Positions 12,641 through 23,087 of a DNA stretch of 64,000 nucleotides are shown here, piece by piece. The number at the start of each line of letters is the position of its first letter. The first letter of the stretch is position 1. Origin of the DNA: Undaria pinnatifida (taxonomy: Eukaryota > Sar > Phaeophyceae > Laminariales > Alariaceae); contig JABAKD010000026.1 of assembly GCA_012845835.1 (NCBI GenBank), positions 13,466,111 to 13,530,110 on the forward strand. The letters are read 5' to 3'. The notes below the pieces were generated by a model. The model did no database searches and was not told where the DNA came from. It saw only the letters and a list, made by a program, of their open reading frames with translations. The position numbers and the translations under genes were made by a program.

Positions 12641-12654
12641 CTAGAGGCATTCGT

Positions 12655-12897
12655 CAGCACCAGATTGGCTGGAGCCTGTCCTGTGACCGCGGACTTATTT
12701 ATGCGAGTCGAAGGGTGCGCCAGCTAGCGTTGGGCTCCGAAAGCAACTGAGTTAAATCGACACACGGCGCGTATGAAAATACGTGGAAGTGTGGTGAGCT
12801 AAAGCTTTATTTTTCCCCATCCGCCGGAGGACGAAAAAAAGAAAAAAGAAGAAGAAAAAAAAAATGCGAGTTAATGTGAGAACAACAACAACAACAA
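12655..12897 (+). repeat. LINE-tail fragments flanking R3 repeat
   Basis: At 12660-12710 lies a piece of the LINE tail (GGAGCCTGTCCTGTGACCG, GGACTTATTTATGCGAG). At 12868-12897 lies the terminal ATGCGAGTTAATGTGAGAAC plus AAC repeats. Between them at 12754-12835 is a segment, R3, starting ATCGACACACGGCGCGTATG. R3 recurs inverted at 63737-63823. Confidence 0.6.
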
Positions 12898-13390
12898 TCT
12901 GCGACGAATACACGACGTCAACTTTGTAAGGAAATCGAACTTTCAAATATATATGAGGTTTCCTATGCCATGTTTCAGCCGTACCACTCTAGCGGCAACT
13001 TCATCATACGCGTGATGTCGTCTCGCTCAAGTACCACACGGTATAGTAGTGCGCGTGACACGATATAGTACTGCACGTAGCGCGTACGTTACCTTATCTT
13101 ACGTGCAATCAGCCCCACCCACCGGGAAAACAAGACCACACGAGCAGGGCAAGTGCGAGAGACAGGCACGTATTTTTCAGTGACTCAGCCTAAGGTCGAA
13201 CAATACATGTTTATTACTGAAACTCGGTCACTGTACGTCTGTTCTCTGATATTGATGTTTCTTATCTAGGTCGTCAAGAAGAGGAGGTTCAGGCTGTAGA
13301 CTTTAGGGGTATTTCTTTTAGTTTCGACCAACAACTGAACCTTGAAACGAAACTGTTGGGCACTTTCTTATTCGCGGACCTATCTGTAAT
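12898..13390. other. No gene recognised
   Basis: Mixed sequence between the R3/LINE-tail fragments and the GTT tract. I see nothing I can name. Confidence 0.4.
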
Positions 13391-13402
13391 GTTTGTTGTT
13401 GT

Positions 13403-13478
<76 letters not shown>

Positions 13479-13500
13479 GCTGTTGTTGTTGTTGTTGTTT

Positions 13501-13538
<38 letters not shown>

Positions 13539-13572
13539 GCTGTTGCTGCTGTTGTTGTTGTTGTTGTTGTTC
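13391..13572 (-). repeat. 182 bp (GTT)n / (AAC)n tract at a LINE 3' end
   Basis: Nearly pure GTT with a few GTC and GCT interruptions. It begins precisely where the minus-strand LINE ends in the complement of its GAGTTAATGTGAGAACAAC-type tail. The other LINE tails in the window carry only about four to six AAC units, so this tract has expanded about tenfold. Poly-Val, poly-Leu and poly-Thr frames across it are artefacts. Confidence 0.85.
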
Positions 13573-15976
13573 TCACATCAACTCGCATAATCAAGTCTGT
13601 GGTCACAGGACAGGCTCCAGTCACTCTGGAGCTGAGGAATACCCCAGGGAAAAACACAAACAAACCAAAGGTGGTGCACGCATATATCACAGCTGACATA
13701 TTTCATGCCTCCTCCGGAAACTTGAAAAAAGTGAAATCGGGAGTCAGTCTACGATGTGCCATATCCATGCCGGTGCATACGTCTCATTACTCACGCCTGG
13801 AGAAACAAACTACTCCGATCGCCACCCAAGGAAGACTACCACGTATATATTACACGTAGTATCTACCACTACGCATACGCACGACGAGCGTAAGTCAATT
13901 GGAGAAAATAGACAAAGAAAAGAAAAAAAAGGAGATAAAGGAAAGGAAAGAAAAGATAAGAAAGCGAAACAAAACGAAAGAGGAAAGAAAAGACAAGAAA
14001 AAGACAAGAAAAGCAAGAAAAGACAATACAAGAAGAGGAAGCGAGGCAAAGAAAAAAGAAGAGATAGAAGAAAAAAAAAAAAAAAAAGAAAAATGTCATA
14101 CTCGCAGACGCTAGGAACTGGCTAAGGATGGCATTGGGCTCACAGAGGGTATCACGTCCATCATCAATGGCACCGGGGAGAGAACGCAACACGGCGACTA
14201 AGTCAGGGCGGTCTTATGCTATCTTGTGACGGCCATTAGAAGGCCCACAACTTTCAACACGATGATGGCCAAACCCAGACTTCAGTATCTTGGGCATGAC
14301 GCCCCCCCTTCCTCCCTTTATCCCTCCCCCCTCTCCCCCTCCCCCCCTCCCCCCATCCCCCCCCGGCCCCCTTCTCCCCCTCCCCCCGGCCGCTTAGATA
14401 TGCCAACGGTGGATGGCGCTGCCGCAGCCTTTGCGCGTCGCTCTGCAGCTTTGCGTCTCTCCGTTTCATGCCAATTCTGCATGAACTCGGCTCCCTCCTC
14501 TACTCTTCGAAATCATCTGCCAGCCTTCTGAGCAGCCTTTCGCCATTCTTCGAACTTCATTCCAAAGACCGACATGTCCTCCTTCAGATGATCCATCCAG
14601 TTTTTCTCTTGCCCCCTTGAGTAGCCCTTCACGCCCAGCAAGCTCCCCAAATATCACCCTCGGTGGGAGACGCTCCTCCCCCATACGTGCTACGACTCCC
14701 GCAAACAATATCCTCCGTTTGCGCACTATCGCCTCAACGCTCTCGGAATCTGTCTTGGTAAGGGTGTGGTCGTCGCGCTTTCGTTTCCACCATCCAAGGC
14801 ATCGGAGGAGCATGGAGCGGTGAACCCGTCGTAGCCTGTCATAGTCAGGCTTCTTCGGGCTCCACGTCATGCAACCTTACAGCAGTGTCTCGACCACCTC
14901 AGCTTTCAGCAACCGCACCTTCAGCCGTCAACGCACACCCGGGCGATCATAGATTTCCATCTTGTACGGCTGAAAGCACGCCCAGGCCCTCTGAAGACGC
15001 CACGTTATTTCAATGCTAAGGTCTCTGTCTGAGGTGATAGCCCCGCCCAAGTATACAAACTGGATTGTTTGTTTGTATACCTGGCCAGCTGCATTGATTG
15101 TGAAGGGCACCTTCCCCCCGCTATTGGTTTCCAGGCACATTTTCTCTGTTTTTGCCTCGGATCCTGTAAGAAGCCCGAACGACGAGCACGCAGTCACGAT
15201 AACCGTCATCATCCTCTTCAGCCCTTCTGATGATCGCGATACGATGCCCGCATCGTTCGCGTACAGCATACCCCACAATTTCTGCTCCTCCTTCCCCTCC
15301 TTCCCCCTCCGTCCGTCGACTTTGCCTGTGCGTGAAGTGCCCTTCTTCTCGCCTTCCTCCTTTCGCTGGAGCTGCACCATGTTGTCCGTGATGGCTGCAT
15401 CAGTGAGGAAGCGTTTCTCGGCTACACGCAGTACCGCCGTGGAAAATGTGTTGACCAGCAGTGGGGCAAGCACGCATCCTTGCCTGAGACCTTGCCCCAC
15501 GTCGAACTTATCCGAGCATTCTCCATCATCCAGCCGCACGCATGCTTGCATACCGTCGTGGAACTGGCAGATGACGGCGAGCATTCTCGGTGGCACGCCA
15601 AAACGAGCATCCCACAAAAGGCTTCAGTCGACGGAATTGTATGCTTTGGCGATGTCGATAAAGCACATGTAAAAGGGGGTGTCCTTCTTCCGCGCCAGTT
15701 CCTGCAGTCGTCGTACTACGAACATCGTGTCAACCGTCGAGCGTTGGGGTCTGAACCCACACTGTTCCTCCGGCAGAATGTTCTCGCGTTCGCAATAGTC
15801 ACTCAGGCGACCCGCGATGACTTTGAGGAGTACTTTGCCGGCATGAGCCACGAGGGAGATGCCACGATAATTGCCACACTCAATCCGAGCTTTCTTCTTG
15901 TGAAGCACCTTAATCGTTGCATCTTTCCATTGTTGCGGTACGCCACCCCCCCTCCACACAGCTTATGGAGTACCGC
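13573..15976 (-). mobile_element. Non-LTR retrotransposon (LINE), 5'-truncated copy 1
   Basis: Minus-strand LINE. It begins inside the linker or RT region at about 15976, has an RT remnant to about 14466, then a C/G-rich segment (about 14300-14395) and a purine-rich 3' UTR (about 13900-14095). It ends in the conserved tail reaching the GTT tract. The endonuclease and upstream ORF are missing. The 5' end abuts the tail of R2 copy D, so truncation or insertion occurred next to an older element. The second copy at 58.49-60.93 kb has the same order, including the G-rich segment and CT/AG-rich 3' UTR. Confidence 0.85.
14466..15959 (-). pseudogene. LINE reverse transcriptase remnant, catalytic D lost
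   Basis: Reverse transcriptase of a non-LTR element, which would copy element RNA into the target site. Visible in order on the minus strand: [19 protein letters not shown] (RT motif 1 region, about 15885), [15 protein letters not shown] (motif 2), [13 protein letters not shown] (motif A, near 15660-15624), [14 protein letters not shown] (motif B, about 15490), then LYANDAGIV at about 15265-15237. The canonical YADD box reads YAND here (codon 15257-15255), which should abolish catalysis. The C-terminal part includes RRVHRSMLLRCLGWWKRKRD and IVRKRRILFAGVVARMGEE. The reading is split over at least three frames. Clade is uncertain; RTE- or Jockey-like organisation is possible. It is clearly a pseudogene. 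Confidence 0.85.
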
Positions 15977-16745
15977 AGTTGTTGTTGTTATTGTTGTCAC
16001 ATTGACTCTTGTAAAAAATCAGAGCCCGTGGTCACACAAAGGTGCTGGAGCCCTAGAAAGATCCAAAAAACCAAATGAAATCAAAATTTGGATGGGAACT
16101 ACTACGCTTTCCCACCTAACACGCACGATACGAAGAAGCGCGCAAAAGTGAAAACATCTAAATGTGCGAACTGAAGTCACATGGCCGCGCGTATCCACTC
16201 AAATGCAGCAAAGAATTCCCCCGTTAACACAACTAACCAACTCGCGGCTACAAACTACAGCGGTTGGGCTGCCTGCACCGTGCGAACCGCACGGTAATCG
16301 TGAGCACAGACGAACGCGCCTGCTGTCGGGAGTGCTGTCAGAATGATGGCCCGCGGGCATGCAGTGAAACAAGAGCAATCGAACCGAAAACAACAATACA
16401 AACACCGGTATCAATGATCACCCCACCTTCCCGAGTTATTCGACAGATGGCAGCTACGACGCCCGTGCCTGAAAATTGAAATTTGCGAGGGGTCGTTTCC
16501 CATGAAGGGTACATGCAACCCTTCTACCATCTCTACAAGTAACATCTTTTACTACTCCATCGTTAAAACTCCCTGAAAAAAATGACGATCGCTGCCCTCG
16601 TGATGATGGTGTGCGTGCGGGTCGTGGGTCTCCATGTGCCATCCTCCTGCTGTGGTTCTCCATGGCCGCCTCATCGCCCTAGCTCACTCGGCCAGCTCTT
16701 TCGCATTTGCTCTCGCAGACACTCAATTCCAATCGTTTCCCGTTC
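15977..16745 (-). mobile_element. R2 retroposon, copy D (5'-truncated)
   Basis: Reverse-oriented copy beginning at the AAC tail complement (GTTGTTGTTATTGTTG at 15979) and including the conserved CCCGTGGTCACACAAAGGTG segment at 16026. It ends near 16745, about 500 bp short of the family 5' end. The 16164-16479 frames (GCLHRANRTVIVSTDERA) are the family's antisense shadow. Confidence 0.7.
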
Positions 16746-17369
16746 TCCAGTAGCACCTCTCAACGGCACCGTTTAACGGCAGTCCAGGCCCCTCGACAGC
16801 GCTGGTTGAAGAGTTTACAAACACAATCAGCAACAAACTCTCTAGCCTCTGGGTCTCGCTGCCCGCTGGACAGGCAGAGAAAACAGATCCAGCCGGTCGT
16901 TCGAGGTAGGTTTCTATGTTCGGCGTCCATTCAGATTTACCCGACACCAAGCCTAAAGCTCACACTAACATTAATCTAAGCCCCACCGTTTGGGGTGGTT
17001 GAGGTCGACATGGATGGGCAGTCGCGCGGCACCCCACCGCGGCGGATACGCGGCGTTTAAAAAAGACAACGGGTTGCCGAAATGTCAGCCTCGAACAATA
17101 AGATCGATGCATTTGTTATATGCCAGCCCGTCCTGCGTTGAGGTCGAATCCCAGCCTGACTCGTCAGCTCACAGCAGGTGGGAGATACACATATGTAAAT
17201 GACAAGGGCAAAAATCATATGGGGGGTCGACGCTTTCGTCCCAGACTCGATTGAGCAGTAGAAGAGGTGCGAGGGGCGTGGTGTCGCTGTGTTGCCTGTC
17301 TGTGCGGTATAGTAGTAGTGCATCGCTAGTCAACGCAAACAAGCCAAGACACCTAAAGCACGGCGAGGA
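16746..17369. other. No gene recognised
   Basis: Short frames only. A single tRNA B-box-like string (GGTCGAATCCC near 17140) lacks a matching A box and acceptor stem. Confidence 0.4.
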
Positions 17370-18480
17370 ACACATTACCCCGCCCCCCCCCCCCTTTGTT
17401 CCCCGCCCAGTTCGTTCGAACGCCCCACTTACAATCGAAATCGGCCCGAGTAGTAAACACTTCTAAGCAAGTGATATCACGTCATTATCTTTCTAGCCAT
17501 CCATGACGTAGCTTTCATTCATCCCCCCTCCCCCCCTCCAACGCCCCTTCCTTCCCCACACCCCGCACGATCGCCTAGACCCCACACCGCGCGTATAGCA
17601 AGCCCCTACATATATGATTAATACACGCGATCGGAGGATCACACACAATTTTGCCAAGATCAGTTTCGAATACATCCTTCATGTCATAGCTGGAGTGCAC
17701 TTAGTTATTATTATAAAAATTAAAATACACTTCATTATATGTGACCTAAACCTCTTGAAAACCCGTCCCCCCCCCCCTTGTTTTTTTCCTCGCTCTCTCT
17801 CGCTCTAACGCCCCACCTAATATCGAAATCCGCCAGAGTAATAAACTCTTCCACGCCCTGAATATCGCCTCATTATCTTTTTACAGCCGTCCATGTCGCT
17901 GCTGCAATTCTCACCCACCCCCGCCCCCAACGCCCCCTCCTTCCCCACCACCCGCACCATCGCCTAGACCTAGCGCCACGCGAATAGCAAACCCCTACAT
18001 CTATTCGACCTAACCCTCCCCGATACACATCCCCCCCCCCCTCCCCCCCAAGAAGGATTTAGAGTTTCCACAGACAATTAGCTGCCCCACCTGTCCCTCC
18101 CCCCCTCTCCCCCTCCCGCCCCCCTTTCGATCAAAATCAGGCCCCCATGTCCTTAAAAACTCCGCCCTCCCCTCGCCGGTTATTCCACTTACAGGATTCA
18201 CTTGATGAACAAACGCATTTCCTTCCACAGCGGTCAGATTTTGTCCCCCTCAGAAACGGGTCTTATAGTTTCCGCGCACAGACTGACTAAAATCACCCTG
18301 TTGACCTTGCTACAAGCTGCACGGTAGTTGCAAGGGGGGTCGCCGACCTATATCCTTAATGAGGACACACAACTAGTAATTCGCGCGATCGGAGTATCAC
18401 ACAACGTACAAATATGAGGTTCGACAAAATATTCGATCTCACAGCTGGAGTGTATTTTAATTTTAATACTATATAATATA
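17370..18480 (-). repeat. R1 copies (inverted), two modules plus terminus
   Basis: Minus-oriented. The module CGATATCACGTCATTATC-like (17468-17520) matches 34376-34420 almost exactly. A second module with CGCCTCATTATCTTTTT follows, then C tracts (18028-18050) and the full R1 terminus ending at CAGCTGGAGTGTATTTTAAT near 18460. Confidence 0.7.
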
Positions 18481-19259
18481 GACTATATGATCGTTCTTTT
18501 TTTTTCGGGGATTCGGTCAGGAGTTATCTTCGTCTCGGCTTCTTCAGTATGCGATTCGCGGTACTGGAATTCTCGGCAAATAGCTTCGTTCGAGCGCCGT
18601 CTTCGCGGGGCGGCTCCAACGCCCATCGCCCTGCCGTATCCGTTTCGCGCTTTGACGTGAACGCGGATAGACGCTGAGCGGGACAATCGAGAAGTGCGCT
18701 TTTTTTGTATTTTGGGCGGTATACGCCCGAGCTATTTTTGGATCTTGGCACATGCAGAGGTTGAACGAATAAATAAAGGACAACATTTCCAATTTGGCGC
18801 TATTTCCAAATTGGAGTCATTTCCAAATTGGCATATAAATCCCTTCCTGACGATGCCTTTTTCATGGCCGCCTCCAAACGCTTGCCCTATCGTACCTACT
18901 ACTGCTGTGTGTCGTTTCCTTTCATTTCAGTGGATCTAATGCTATATAACCAACGAAGGATGTGTCGTGAGTACGATTCTCACCCAGATCATACTTGGCA
19001 TTCACGAGCGTACGCGCTGGAGACGTTATGGATGGTTATGATAGTTGTTAGTGTTCTCCTGAGTACTACTAACTGTGCAGTACGTGGAGAGGGGATAGCT
19101 CCGGACAGTGCGCATACAAAGTCGGTGATACTCTGCAACGAACGGATAAAGAGCTATTTTAGATACACTTACTCAAGTCTCGAATCCCTTGTCCCAACTC
19201 TCTCACCGCTTCTAGTTTGTCCTCCGTGTCTACCTTCAGGCTGATTTCTCCCGTCTGCT
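18481..19259. other. No gene recognised
   Basis: Between the R1 terminus and the putative gypsy LTR. It contains an overlapping direct repetition of TTTCCAAATTGG-type motifs at about 18786-18832. The open frames up to 138 codons have no motif I recognise. Confidence 0.4.
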
Positions 19260-19572
19260 TGTTGCAACAGCTGCCTGCAAACACCAGTCTCGTCTCACGC
19301 AGTCCTTATCTAAGCGCTCGTACAATATAACAGATCTCCGGATGAAACCTCCAATAATGCCTCACGGTAACGTTCGCTGTATTCGAGCTCGGTTCGCAGT
19401 CACTCGCGCTCGTGTCAGATCAAGTTCAGGCTCCTTTTTCCCTCGTTTGGTTTTGTGTGTTTTTCGACCGAGGCCGTGAGCGGCACGCTTTCTAGACTAA
19501 TCGGCGTTATACAGACCTAGGCAGCATTCCGCCACGGGGTTTCATGTGACGTCATGTCAATCCGCCGCAACA
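19260..19572 (-). repeat. Putative gypsy 3' LTR (313 bp)
   Basis: On the minus strand the segment starts TGTTGC directly after a polypurine tract and ends GCAACA, giving a perfect 6 bp terminal inverted repeat with TG...CA ends. It holds a palindromic TGACGTCA site (19547-19554) and a TATA-like CTGTATAACG soon after. I find no second copy at 26-28 kb, so the 5' LTR is missing and the right boundary rests on the terminal motif only. Start is well supported by the PPT; the end is less certain. Confidence 0.55.
19547..19554. promoter_or_regulatory. TGACGTCA (CRE/ATF-type) palindrome in LTR
   Basis: A perfect bZIP-type palindrome 18-25 bp inside the LTR start, upstream of a TATA-like element in minus orientation. 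Stress-responsive bZIP sites are common in LTR promoters of other organisms; its function here is inferred. Confidence 0.45.
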
Positions 19573-19582
19573 CCCCCTCAGC
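19573..19582 (-). promoter_or_regulatory. Polypurine tract of gypsy element
   Basis: On the minus strand GCTGAGGGGG immediately precedes the TGTTGC start of the LTR, the expected position for the plus-strand primer of an LTR retrotransposon. Confidence 0.6.
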
Positions 19583-19953
19583 ACGGCTTCCTAAGAATAC
19601 CGTGCTAACCGGGCTGCGGATACACTGGAGTAAGAGTGAGGGCTTTTCCCCACACTTAATCGTGTTTCGAGAACCCTAAGGTTCGAATGAGTGACGTCTA
19701 CCATTTTCATGGATAGGTGTCTCTACGGGGGTAGGGGCCTTGGGCCTCGCGCTTTTTCGCATTAGGTCCCAGATCGGTACTGCTGGACTTGCTAGAATTT
19801 CCCATCAAGCGCACCAGCTCAAAGCCTATTCTTCATAACTTCCCGGCTTTTCCCGTTAACCTGGGTCGGCCGAGACCTTGATCTCACTCGCTGGTCGATC
19901 TTCGGCCAACGTCTTCTCCCTTTCTCCATCGAACTCCACTTCACGTTCCTCGT

Positions 19954-20640
19954 TTACGGGGAACCGGATTGCGAATGTCCGGTCCTCCTACCTTTCAGGA
20001 TTTCACGTTCGTTGAGCTCCTCCCGGTCTCCGTCTGCGTACCGAACCCGCCAGTACGGTAACTTGTGGTCGAAGACATTTGAAAGATGATGCTTCTTGTT
20101 TCCTTCAGCGTCCGCGGGTTTCCTCCAGATCACGGTCCCCACGGGGTGTTGTTTCAACGCATGTTCGCGGTCGATTCCTTCTCTTTCCTTCTGCATTAGC
20201 GTCGAAGTCGGCCTTACCTGGCATTTCGCTCCGTAATACGTTTCCCACAGCGCATGGGAAACGTCCAGCTGTAAAGGGGTGAAACTGCCTTGTGCCTCCT
20301 CTTCGGACAGCCACTGCGACTGTGTGCCATCCACGAATCGTCCCTTGTATCGCCACTTCCAAGCGTTGCCTTGATCCATCACAGCCTTTCTGTCTATTAG
20401 GGTATACATAGGCGACGCTACAATCGACGGCTCCGCTAGTCCGAAGTCAACTCCCCATGCCAGGTGAGCAAATTCGTCTTCGAAGTCGTGACGAAGGTCG
20501 TCCGGACGTATGTGGAACGTCTTGATATTCGCCGCTGACACTCGGCGTCGGCGAATCCTTCGCCCATTCATCGTGACGATGTAGCTTAATCCTGGTAAGA
20601 CAACTGCAGTCACCTCCCAAGATCCGGTCTAGTGCTCGTG
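19954..20640 (-). pseudogene. Gypsy C-terminal tail: integrase C-terminus, unclassified W-rich block, Tudor-like domain
   Basis: The start continues the integrase C-terminal barrel: SYIVTMNGRRIRRRRVSAAN and IKTFHIRPDDL (about 20590-20500). Next is an unclassified Trp-rich segment with WKWRYKGRFVDGTQSQWLSE (about 20362-20300), which may be chromodomain-like but I would not insist. Near the C-terminus, VGTVIWRKPAD followed by LPYWRVRYADGDREELNERE (about 20120-20000) matches the PTM/DIR17-type Tudor pattern, where a G-x-V start and a YxVxYxDGDxEEL strand form a histone-reader fold. An in-frame stop separates it from the integrase block at about 20630. I infer a targeting or chromatin-reader role, analogous to chromodomains of chromoviruses. 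Confidence 0.7.
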
Positions 20641-22166
20641 GGCTAGTTTATGATGTATCCCCTCCCTTGCCATCACAGACTCCGCCTTTTTCCCCAGCAC
20701 CTTGTCTCTGACAACAACACGGGTTTCCACCAAGACCCGACCGAGTTCAGCATTCCGGCTCTCACCACGTTTCTGTCTGTCTTCATGTTTTTTCGATAGA
20801 GCCATCCGTACATCCCGTACCTCCTTGTACGCTTGACGTTTGTCGGCCATGTAACTGTGCATCCCGCCTCTGAATTCACCACCATCTATCTCGGGGTGCG
20901 TAGCATCAAGTTGCGTGCGTGCACCACGACCGAAGAAAAGACGGAAGGGAGTTGGCTTCCCCGGTAAGCGCAGGTCCGGCGTGGTACGATGGACCCACAG
21001 TGCCGGCTGCATATACTCGTCCCATCTGCGAGGCCAAGTCTTGCACCGTTCTCCTAGTGCTTCGTGTAGCCACCCCCGCAGTCTCTCCATCGTCCCCTGT
21101 GCGCGTGGATGGTCGACAGACCCATATGCGATGGTCACGTTCAACCATTTGCATAAGCGTTGCATCACCTCTGCCGTAAACTTGGATCCCGGAACACTGC
21201 GAACATACATCGGTAGCCCAAACGTATGCATCGTTTGGAGCGGTTCCTCGCTTCTCCGAGTGCTTCTTTCGTGGGGAGCGGGAAGGCGAAAAAGAACTTG
21301 CTGGCTGTGTCGAATGCCACCAGTAGAACTTTGTTGCCTGCGTCTGAATTCACGCCCATGCCCTGGATGTCGACTTCGAGTACTTCCCCGGGTCGTAGAA
21401 ACCTCGACGGTAGCATGGCAACCCGTTGACTCGCTGACCGCTTGCGACGTCTGCATCCACACGAGAGGACGTAGTCTCTAACGTCCTTGATGAGGGTGAG
21501 CCAGCAGAACCAATTACTAATCAAGGCCGTAAATCTCGCCGTCCCCGGATGCCCATAGGTGCTGTGCGCAAGCGCCATAATCCCTGGAACGATAGATCGG
21601 GGAACTGCAAATCGTGGGATCTTTCCCCAAGGTGCTACCCACAAGAGGCCGTTATCATCCAACACATATTCGCCACCTCCTGATCCTCGGTTTCCCGCTT
21701 CCTGGAGTTCTTTCCGAATCTTGCGCAGTACCATATCTTCGTACTGCCTCTGCATCAGCTGTGGTAAATTCTGGAGAATAGCTGTCACCCTCTCCAGCAT
21801 CAATGGCTGCGACCGCTGGGACCCCCTGGTCTCTTTCCCTGATCCGCTTGAACGGTTGCTGGTGTCCTTCGGTGGTTCCTCCAACGGATCACGTTGCCGT
21901 TTCGGTTTCGAGAGGAGCTCTCTCTGTCCCCTGCGTTTGCGTGGGCGGTCAACCTCCACTGGTGGCTCAGTAGTAGTGATTGCCTGCGCCGGTGCATTCT
22001 CCATCTCCTCCTCCTCAGGTGACGGCGGTTCAGCTGCCCAGACAACTTCCGGTTCCTCGGAAGTGGCCTTTGCCTGCGATCTCGTGACCGCTCTTGTCAC
22101 CTCAAAGGCTTGCTGCGAGGTAACCCTCAAACACCATGCAGGCCAATCCTTCCAGTTCCACGACAT
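20629..22166 (-). pseudogene. Gypsy integrase, frameshifted, second catalytic Asp lost
   Basis: Integrase inserts element cDNA into the genome. The first frame (22166-21165) has an acidic linker, then the HHCC zinc-binding module: H in LAHSTYGHPGTARFTALI and C-G-C in YVLSCGCRRRKR. The catalytic core starts at GEVLEVDIQGMGVNSDAGNK (first Asp) and FDTASKFFFAFPL. After a frameshift near 21230 a second frame (21462-20629) carries YVRSVPGSKFTAEVMQ, where the usual D of DxGxxF is absent, then VDHPRAQGTMERLRGWLHEA with the catalytic Glu. Loss of one DDE residue plus the frameshift argues that this copy is dead. Confidence 0.85.
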
Positions 22167-23087
22167 CTAGTACCGGTTTTCCCAGTAAGCCTTGAACAGC
22201 TAGTAACACTGCTCGTAGCATCGGAGAAGACGTGACATCTGCGATGATGTTTGCCGCTACGGTTTGCTGACCGTCTGCAGGATCACATGGCGTTCCTGCC
22301 TCGTTGTTGTCTTGGCGTAGTCGTTGAAGTGCAACTCTTTAGTTTCTTCCAGACGTGTCGCATCCGCTGGGTGTGCGATATACCCTTCGGTCGGCTTTGC
22401 TCCCATGATGTGAGCGCGGTTCAAAGAGATGATGGGTTCGCTGAACGAATATATCGCTCGCTCTCCGTTACCTCTCTTCAGGAAGTATGCGCCCCTTCGT
22501 CCCAGAAATTCCCCTAATTCCTGAACTGGTTGCTTTATCTTCTCCAACCTCCGCTTCCATACCCGGCTGACTTCCCTTTTGTTGCAAGGCCTCCCTTGAT
22601 TCCTACCACAAATGTCCGTTTCCTCCTCCACGGAATCCATACTCGGCTCGCTAGTATCTCCGCTTTGTCCACGATGTATGACTCTCGTTCCAAAGCGGGG
22701 AGAATCTCGTCGTTCCATTCCGTCGTTCGCAGAAGGTTGCCAAAACATTCGAGTATGAAAACGCGTGCGTCTGAAGCGATGGCAGCTTGGGTTAGGCTAC
22801 TCGCTCCGGATATTTCCGCCTTCTCCCGTATCCCTTCAAACCTCCTGCAGGCGTCACCGACCACCACGTCTGGTTTCACCTCTCTTGACATGGTTAGGCA
22901 TTCCTGCGACCCTGTTGTCACCCTAAGTAGCTTCGCAACGTTGTCGAATCTGTTTGCTCTGATGCATTCCAGTACTATTCAGTCCTGGTCTACTGCTCCT
23001 CTGACCGTCAGCAATCCCTCTGATGCAAGGATGCAGCCTCCCCTCCCACAGTCGAGCATGACCACCCTAGAAGCTCCGGTGCGATGA
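22160..23087 (-). pseudogene. Cytosine-5 DNA methyltransferase-like domain inside gypsy pol
   Basis: This block lies between the RNase H/tether and the integrase, where gypsy elements normally have nothing. On the minus strand I read, in the order of C5-MTase motifs: VVMLDCGRGGCILASEGL (motif I, SAM-binding, about 23065-23010); GAVDQD (motif II); IVLECIRANRFDNV; DVVVGDACRRFEGI (motif IV, Cys codon 22849-22847, with the usual PCQ eroded to ACR); RVFILECFGNLL (motif VI, Glu kept, ENV eroded); WIPWRRKRTFVVGIKGG (motif VIII, RxR kept). A target-recognition-like part follows with SFSEPIISLNRAH, GYIAHPADATRLEE and ELHFNDYAK. It ends with a VAANIIADV-like motif X near 22240. An in-frame TGA (22979-22981) and at least two frameshifts make it a pseudogene. 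Family assignment rests on the co-linear motifs; none was checked by search. Confidence 0.75.

Noticed and set aside
10704..12650. Frames of 100-133 codons as host genes
   Set aside because: No motifs, several conflicting frames on both strands, and the region shows signs of an old duplicated repeat.
13289..13859. Open frames of 65-167 codons with poly-Val, poly-Leu or poly-Thr
   Set aside because: They are produced by the GTT microsatellite at the LINE 3' end, which is open in all frames.
17130..17150. tRNA gene suggested by GGTCGAATCCC
   Set aside because: No A box, acceptor stem or anticodon arm in the right place.
20300..20362. A firm chromodomain call
   Set aside because: The WKWRYKGRF-type segment is suggestive, but the usual aromatic cage and YLVKWKG order are not clear.
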